From assembly GCF_030769565.1 (NCBI RefSeq), contig NZ_JAVCAP010000019.1, positions 1 to 64,000 on the forward strand: a stretch of 64,000 nt of DNA. Direction: 5' to 3'. The translations under genes and the position numbers were made by a program. The DNA comes from Methylophilus aquaticus. GTDB taxonomy: Bacteria; Pseudomonadota; Gammaproteobacteria; Burkholderiales; Methylophilaceae. Positions 59,193 to 64,000 of the stretch are shown here, in pieces (the first letter of the stretch is position 1; the number at the start of each line of letters is the position of its first letter). Under the pieces are notes generated by a model. That model saw only the letters and a program-made list of their open reading frames with translations. It was not told the DNA's origin and searched no databases.

Positions 59193-59222
59193 ATAAAAAA
59201 GCCGACTTGCGTCGGCTTTTTT
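59193..59222. terminator. Bidirectional terminator, tpiA copy 2 / lipoprotein
   Basis: The stem AAAAGCCGACTTGCGTCGGCTTTT has A and T runs on both sides and lies between two convergent genes. Confidence 0.85.
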
Positions 59223-59240
59223 ATACCTAGGTAAACCAGA

Positions 59241-59453
59241 TTACTTAGCTTCTTCAGCAGGAGCTTCAGCAGGAGCAGCTTCAGCTGGTGCAGCTTCAGC
59301 AGGCGCTTCAGCTGGTGCAGCTTCGGCAGGAGCAGCTTCAGCTGGCGCTTCAGCAGCAGGAGCTTCAGCGGCAGGAGCCTCTTCAGCAGGTTTTTCACCA
59401 CAAGCAGTCAAAGCCAGAGCCAACAATGCAGCCAACAATGCAGAACGTGTCAT
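59241..59453 (-). CDS. Ala-Glu-Pro-repeat lipoprotein
   Basis: 70 residues from MTRSALLAAL (59453). The lipobox is LTAC with Cys18, then a tail of repeated AEAPAEAAP units built from near-identical GCxGAAGCxCCx codons. It is a surface-exposed or periplasmic lipoprotein of low complexity, with tandem DNA repeats prone to length change. Function unknown. Confidence 0.85.
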   Translation of the reverse strand: MTRSALLAALLALALTACGEKPAEEAPAAEAPAAEAPAEAAPAEAAPAEAPAEAAPAEAAPAEAPAEEAK

Positions 59454-59665
59454 CTTTATTTCCTTAGTATTTATGAGCAAAAAATTTTGTACGGCAAATT
59501 CCACGCTGAAACCCACCGAGTGAACAAATTGTATCAGCAATTAATTAAAAAAAGAACTTACTGCACCATAAAAATGCATGAAAAATGCATGATTTTTTCA
59601 GACACAGTGGGATATCTGCCTTTTTTGATGAATATCGCAGACGAATGCATTGATACACATGCAAT

Positions 59666-60829
59666 TTAAGCGCTATTTTCAGAAAAATGTAGGTACCCAG
59701 CCAAAAAAATTTCATGCAGCCAGGGCATCATGGCACTCGTCTCTGATCGCTGACACTCTTGTGCAGTCAACATTCGCGTATTCGCCAGTCTGTTGAGTTG
59801 TCGAAGCGCACTCGCACCGACATTCACGGCCTCACCATTCATAAAGTAACGCTGCTGCCAGTGCAATAATTGCGTTTGCAAATCAAGCTCAACACCCGAC
59901 TGTACTGCGCGTTGACTAAATTTCTCCAGACTCAGTTTTCGATGCGGGGTAAACACGACATAAGCTTTTGGCTCTGTAAAATAGCGCGCCAGAAAGGGGC
60001 CAAGCTCCGTTTCGGACCAAGAGAGCTGTTGCAACATGGTCTTGACCTTGGCAACCATAGGATCATCAATCGCGGCAGCATCTTCCACCGGCTGCAAATC
60101 TGGATCGGCATACAGCTGATCATGCATCCCCGCTTGCCGACACTCGTCCAGAAACTCTATGGCCAGCTCACGGGCGGCCGGCGCCCGAAACCCGATAGAA
60201 TAAGTCATGCAATCGTCATCTTCCGCAATGCCCCAATGTGCAACATTCGGTGGCAGGTACAACATATCGCCTGCTTCCAGCACCCACTCCTCTTCGCAGA
60301 CGAAATTGGAAAGTATGCGCAGGGGTGCATCCGGAATCAATTGCCGACCATTTTGCTGACTAATCCGCCAGCGGCGCTTACCAGCCCCTTGCAACAGAAA
60401 CACGTCATAACTATCTACATGTGGCCCGACACCGCCACCGCTGGGGGCGTAACTCACCATCAGGTCATCCAGCCTGGCCTGTGGAATAAAATTGAACTGG
60501 CGCAGCAATGCCTGGGCCTCGGGCAACACATGATTCACGCCCTGCACCAGCAAGGTCCAGTGGCTCTCAGGCAGGCTGGCAAATACCGCATCATCGAAAG
60601 GCCCCTGACGCACCTGCCACCCATTTCCAGACCATGGGTTGTCCGGGTCGAAACTGATCAGCCGCGAAGGCACATCCGTATCACAAGCGAGACCTGCCAG
60701 CGCATTGGCATCCAGCAAGCCTTTAAAGCCCGGCATGGCATTGCGTATCAACAACGGTTTTTTTTGCCAGTATTCGGCCATAAACTGTTGCGGGCTGAGC
60801 CCATTCAATAAAGTCAGTGCTTGCATCAT
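59666..60829 (-). CDS. RoxA/YcfD-type ribosomal oxygenase (JmjC cupin)
   Basis: 387 residues. The Fe(II) ligands His137, Asp139 (HVDSYD) and His198 (VAHWG) are present, with QGAGKRRWRI between them. The family hydroxylates an arginine of ribosomal protein L16 using 2-oxoglutarate and oxygen. It is 5 bases from the upstream lipoprotein gene. Confidence 0.88.
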   Translation of the reverse strand: MMQALTLLNGLSPQQFMAEYWQKKPLLIRNAMPGFKGLLDANALAGLACDTDVPSRLISFDPDNPWSGNGWQVRQGPFDDAVFASLPESHWTLLVQGVNHVLPEAQALLRQFNFIPQARLDDLMVSYAPSGGGVGPHVDSYDVFLLQGAGKRRWRISQQNGRQLIPDAPLRILSNFVCEEEWVLEAGDMLYLPPNVAHWGIAEDDDCMTYSIGFRAPAARELAIEFLDECRQAGMHDQLYADPDLQPVEDAAAIDDPMVAKVKTMLQQLSWSETELGPFLARYFTEPKAYVVFTPHRKLSLEKFSQRAVQSGVELDLQTQLLHWQQRYFMNGEAVNVGASALRQLNRLANTRMLTAQECQRSETSAMMPWLHEIFLAGYLHFSENSA

Positions 60830-60834
60830 AGGTG

Positions 60835-61578
60835 TTATCTAAATGGAAGAAAGGTGGCGGTGCTGAGGCTTTGCGTTAATCGGGAAACAAAGCGCTGGGA
60901 CTTCTCGGCTAATGCATATGCCAGCAAATCCGTGCGCGCAATCATTTTGCTGAATTCCCGCTCAAAACTGAGATTCTGGCTTTCGCCCTGCATACTGTTA
61001 GTCATCAGCAAAAACTCACCTGAGGATCCTTTGGCGTGGCTGAGTTTCCAGACAGCAATTTCGATATTACGCGCAGCGTTATACAAATTTTGTGGTTCCA
61101 GGCTATCTGTAATAAAAAACTGCATGCGATTACCATGCGCCCGGAACAACATTGATTGTATTCCCACAACCAATGCCAGCACGCGGTCACCGCTATACTG
61201 GGGATTCAAAGCTAGCTTGATGGCAGTCGTATCTTGTGCACCGGCTAAGGCAGAAAAATGCCACTGATGTGCAGTCATTTGTTCAAACACTTTAGCGGCA
61301 ATCTGCTCGGGATCGCCAGGCCCAGACTTAGCCGCCTCCGCCGGGTTGCGCCGATACAGCTTAATCATCAGCGTGCGTAAGGTCTCGGCATTTTCTGCAT
61401 ATTCAATATCAGCCAACCTGTCCATATCTGTTTTTACAAACTGCTGCAGGGCATTCCGGTCATTACGGGTTGGCACAGGCTTGCTATTTGGTGAGTCGAT
61501 ATATCCACCCGAAGGTGTTGTGCTACAGCCTGAAAGCAGCCACAGAGTCAGCAACACTCCACGGGAAACGTTATTCAT
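60835..61578 (-). CDS. Hypothetical lipoprotein
   Basis: 247 residues with lipobox LSGC (Cys18). The mature part is helical with AALNPQYSGDRV-like central region (ALNPQYSGDRVLAL) and RNIEIAVWKLSHAKGSSGEF. Not assigned. Overlaps the phoR stop by 4 bases, so it is co-transcribed. Confidence 0.78.
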   Translation of the reverse strand: MNNVSRGVLLTLWLLSGCSTTPSGGYIDSPNSKPVPTRNDRNALQQFVKTDMDRLADIEYAENAETLRTLMIKLYRRNPAEAAKSGPGDPEQIAAKVFEQMTAHQWHFSALAGAQDTTAIKLALNPQYSGDRVLALVVGIQSMLFRAHGNRMQFFITDSLEPQNLYNAARNIEIAVWKLSHAKGSSGEFLLMTNSMQGESQNLSFEREFSKMIARTDLLAYALAEKSQRFVSRLTQSLSTATFLPFR

Positions 61579-62873
61579 GCCGAGAGTATCCTTTGCGGTG
61601 GAAACACAATGCTAAAACAACTGCCCTGCCCTGCTTCACTCTCAATCTGCAATTGCGCCTGATGGTGATGCAAAATATGTTTAACGATAGACAGGCCAAG
61701 CCCTGTGCCCCCAGTATCTCGACTGCGCCCGCTATCTACCCGATAAAAACGCTCGGTCAGGCGCGGCAAGTGATGTGCATCAATCCCGATTCCGGTATCC
61801 CTTACGCTGAATACGACATGTTCACCACGCATTTGCCAGTCAATATCAATATGACCTTGGGCCGGGGTGTAGCGGACGGCATTGCTGGTCAGGTTGCTCA
61901 TCGCACTTAATAATTCATTGTAACTGCCACGCAGGTTCACCGTCGTTTCGGCATGCAGTGTAATCGTATGCTGACCTTGACTTAAGGCACGCGCATCATT
62001 GACCAACTGATTCAGTAACGGCAGCATCTGCAAATCACTCTCGTCCTTGAGCGTTGCATTATTTTCGATAGTTGAAAGCGTCAATAAGTCTTCAATAATT
62101 CGGCGCATACGTGTGGTCTGCGCCTGCATCATGTCAAAATAAGGCTGGATGTCAGGAGAAATCTCGCCCTGCATATCTGAAATGGTTTCGAGAAAGCCGC
62201 CGATGACCGTTAGTGGAGTGCGTAACTCATGCGAGACATTGGCAATAAAGTCGCGCCGCATGACTTCGGTTTTTTCGAGCGCTGAAACATCACGACAAAT
62301 CAGCAAGCGCTGCTTGCTGGCAAAGGGAATAATCTGCAATTCAAGCGTGATATCGGGGCTGCGCCATGACTTCAGCTTGAGAGGCTCACTGTAGTCTTCT
62401 GCCTGTAAGTATTCAACAAACTCGGCTTGACGTAATAAATAGTAAATCGGCTGACCTTCATCGTGGTGGCGCTTGAGGCCAAGACGCTGGATTGCAGGCT
62501 CGTTAAACCACTCGATTTCATTGCGATTGTTAAGCACCACCACACCATCAGGCAAGGCACTGGTGGCATGACGCAAGCGTTCCAGCGTGCTGCTCAACTG
62601 GCTTTGGCTGCGCGAGTGTCGCCTCATCTCCTGATACAAGTTGGCAAAAATATATTCCCAGATCCCTTTGCCATTGGGGATAAAGTTCAAGCTAGGCTTG
62701 AGCGCCCAAAGATACAGGCGATGTATCCAGTAGAGATGTCCGGCAATATAAGCCAAGATACCTGCGGCATAAACCAGCCAAGCGGTCTCCTGGTTAAATA
62801 TCCAGCCGACAATCAGGCAGCAAAAACACCAACAGAAATGCAGCCAAAACGCTTTCCAACGAATATCTTGCAC
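61575..62873 (-). CDS. phoR: Phosphate regulon sensor kinase PhoR
   Basis: 432 residues: two N-terminal membrane helices (about 10-25, 33-50), a PAS domain (PDGVVVLNNRNEIEWFN), then HisKA with His215 (VSHELRTP) and HATPase (ISNLTSNAVRYTP-like MSNLTSNAVRYTP, GIGIDAHHL, GGTGLGLS). It senses phosphate through PstSCAB/PhoU in other bacteria. No phoB is adjacent; the upstream gene is TIGR03790. Confidence 0.9.
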   Translation of the reverse strand: MQDIRWKAFWLHFCWCFCCLIVGWIFNQETAWLVYAAGILAYIAGHLYWIHRLYLWALKPSLNFIPNGKGIWEYIFANLYQEMRRHSRSQSQLSSTLERLRHATSALPDGVVVLNNRNEIEWFNEPAIQRLGLKRHHDEGQPIYYLLRQAEFVEYLQAEDYSEPLKLKSWRSPDITLELQIIPFASKQRLLICRDVSALEKTEVMRRDFIANVSHELRTPLTVIGGFLETISDMQGEISPDIQPYFDMMQAQTTRMRRIIEDLLTLSTIENNATLKDESDLQMLPLLNQLVNDARALSQGQHTITLHAETTVNLRGSYNELLSAMSNLTSNAVRYTPAQGHIDIDWQMRGEHVVFSVRDTGIGIDAHHLPRLTERFYRVDSGRSRDTGGTGLGLSIVKHILHHHQAQLQIESEAGQGSCFSIVFPPQRILSA

Positions 62874-62951
62874 AACAGCACTCTAACAAAGGGGGGTGAT
62901 GCGATTATACGCGACAACTGTCGGTGTTCTATGACAGCCATTTGAAATTTG

Positions 62952-64000
62952 CTAATCGGCAAACATAGGCATACTTCTGGCATATGGCTTGGCCAGCGGC
63001 TCGCCAACAAACACACCCTGCATGGGCCATTTCACGCTCTTCCAGTAAGCTTCTATGAGGGTTTCGCCAGCCAGATAATGCGCCATCACCACCTGCGGGT
63101 TGGGAAACTTCTGCCAGTAGTTACAAGGTTCTGAGACCGTCCCATAACTGCCGGTCACACCAGCCTCCAGCCACTGTGTCACTGGCATTTGATCCTGGGT
63201 ATCGCGCAATACCCCGCCACTCGAGGTCAAATGATCGGCAATCGCCCCAGGCAAGTAGCCATTAGTGGCCAAAGAAGGTACCCGCTTTTGTCCGGTAAAA
63301 TAAAACATCACTGCAGACTCACGTTCCAGCGCCTCTGACATCAGCGTATGGCATACCAGTTTTTTGGATTTGACCGTTGCCCCATCGAGGGGAAAAAAAG
63401 GTTCACGCGGTTTTGAGCGCGCAGCATCTCGCGTTTTCAGAAAAAACGCCTGGGCATCATTGAGGCTAAACTCACTCAACACACCGCGATCAATCAAGGC
63501 CCTCGCCGAATCAACAGTTGTCACTGGCAGCAGCATCGACAGCCGTATCTGGTGATCTGCCCATGGACGTCGCGAGGCGCTGTTAAAATATGGATTGTCT
63601 CTGCCCGGAGCGCAACTATTTTTGCACTGGTCGAGGTCGAGCCCCAGACTGAGTGCACTGGTTAAACTGTTACACTGCACTGCAAATGGCGCTCGCCAAA
63701 CCAGCAGCAGCACCTGCTGCTTACCCAGTTTGGCATCTATTTGGCTCTTGAGAGACTCGAATTCAGGCACACTCAGCACTTCTTTGCCAGGTTTCGGCAA
63801 TGTCACGCCAATCAGGTTTTCAATCGGAATCTGTCGCGCTTGTAAATAATACCGGGCAACCTCTTCACTGCGAGAGTCACCCAGATTGTAAATGACAGCC
63901 ACATCCTCAGGCTTGAGCAAGGAATGATGCTCCCTTATCTGGCGGCTGATATCGAGATCGCTGGCTAGCGCAGACAAAAAAACATTGGCAACTAACAAAG
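62952..64000 (-). CDS. TIGR03790 family protein, 5' end beyond the window
   Basis: At least 348 residues; the start lies past the right edge, since the sequence at 63998 reads TTG in a signal-peptide-like segment (VANVFLSALAS). The KPEDVAVIYNLGDSRSEEVA and YYLQARQIPIENLIGV motifs are the family's signature. Function unknown. It precedes phoR by 78 bases on the same strand. Confidence 0.82.
   Translation of the reverse strand, partial: LLVANVFLSALASDLDISRQIREHHSLLKPEDVAVIYNLGDSRSEEVARYYLQARQIPIENLIGVTLPKPGKEVLSVPEFESLKSQIDAKLGKQQVLLLVWRAPFAVQCNSLTSALSLGLDLDQCKNSCAPGRDNPYFNSASRRPWADHQIRLSMLLPVTTVDSARALIDRGVLSEFSLNDAQAFFLKTRDAARSKPREPFFPLDGATVKSKKLVCHTLMSEALERESAVMFYFTGQKRVPSLATNGYLPGAIADHLTSSGGVLRDTQDQMPVTQWLEAGVTGSYGTVSEPCNYWQKFPNPQVVMAHYLAGETLIEAYWKSVKWPMQGVFVGEPLAKPYARSMPMFAD

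Noticed and set aside
59870-60811. A 313-codon open frame antisense to the RoxA-like gene
   Set aside because: No family resemblance and no ribosome site; it is a shadow of the coding pattern of the sense gene. The same holds for 45739-46398 against lepA and 3458-3871 against the family-9 gene.

Overview
The window looks like a chromosome segment of a betaproteobacterium, most consistent with the Methylophilaceae (methylotrophs of the Nitrosomonadales). The reasons are the beta-type gene blocks (rpoE-rseABC-mucD, lepA-lepB-DUF4845-rnc-era-recO-pdxJ-acpS, scpA-scpB) and a class II Calvin-type aldolase operon facing a CbbR-like regulator, with no RuBisCO in view. This assignment is inference; no 16S gene is inside the window. 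Most genes lie on the minus strand.

Layout. 1-254: an rRNA operon leader (promoter and boxA) reading off the left edge, preceded by an initiator tRNA-Met with its own promoter. 329-9378: an LPS core/lipid A block (msbA, lpxL-like acyltransferase, two family-9 and two family-4 glycosyltransferases, a WaaL-like ligase, an ELM1-like protein) with tightly packed or overlapping genes. 9491-14270: DUF4197 protein, glycogen phosphorylase, FadL-type porin. 14400-17380: a small accessory patch with an orphan phage/injection-system tail-tube gene, an IS110-family element with a structured 3' flank, an AT-rich orphan ORF and REP-like palindromes. 17380-29142: htpG, two unknowns, ppx, an orphan ParA divergent from a Lys/Ala/Pro-rich DNA-binding candidate, sixA-ppk1 (polyphosphate), an FeS-type photolyase with DUF2256. 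29139-33933: tpiA, fba, fbp, divergent CbbR-like LysR regulator, tcdA. 34021-39348: an iron cell-surface signalling set (FecI, FecR, STN-domain TonB receptor, PepSY membrane protein). 39504-46476: acpS, pdxJ, recO, era, rnc, DUF4845, lepB, lepA. 46804-50895: the sigma-E envelope stress operon. 51102-53730 (+): nadB, a nuclease, an FKBP isomerase. 53733-56468: a molybdate operon. 56475-58290: scpB, scpA, ybeY. 58355-64000: a second tpiA, an Ala-Glu-Pro lipoprotein, a RoxA-like oxygenase, a lipoprotein, phoR and a TIGR03790 protein cut by the window edge.

The least ordinary items are: a pair of 141-bp MITE-like elements with inverted ends and 4-bp target duplications, each carrying an outward-facing Shine-Dalgarno plus ATG, one of them inserted directly before modA; a molybdate system in which neither ModC nor ModE has a MOP/TOBE domain; two triosephosphate isomerases, one with an altered N-x-K motif; the orphan ParA pair; and the possible bridge RNA next to the IS110 transposase. 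I found no CRISPR array, prophage, complete defence system or clear secondary-metabolite cluster.
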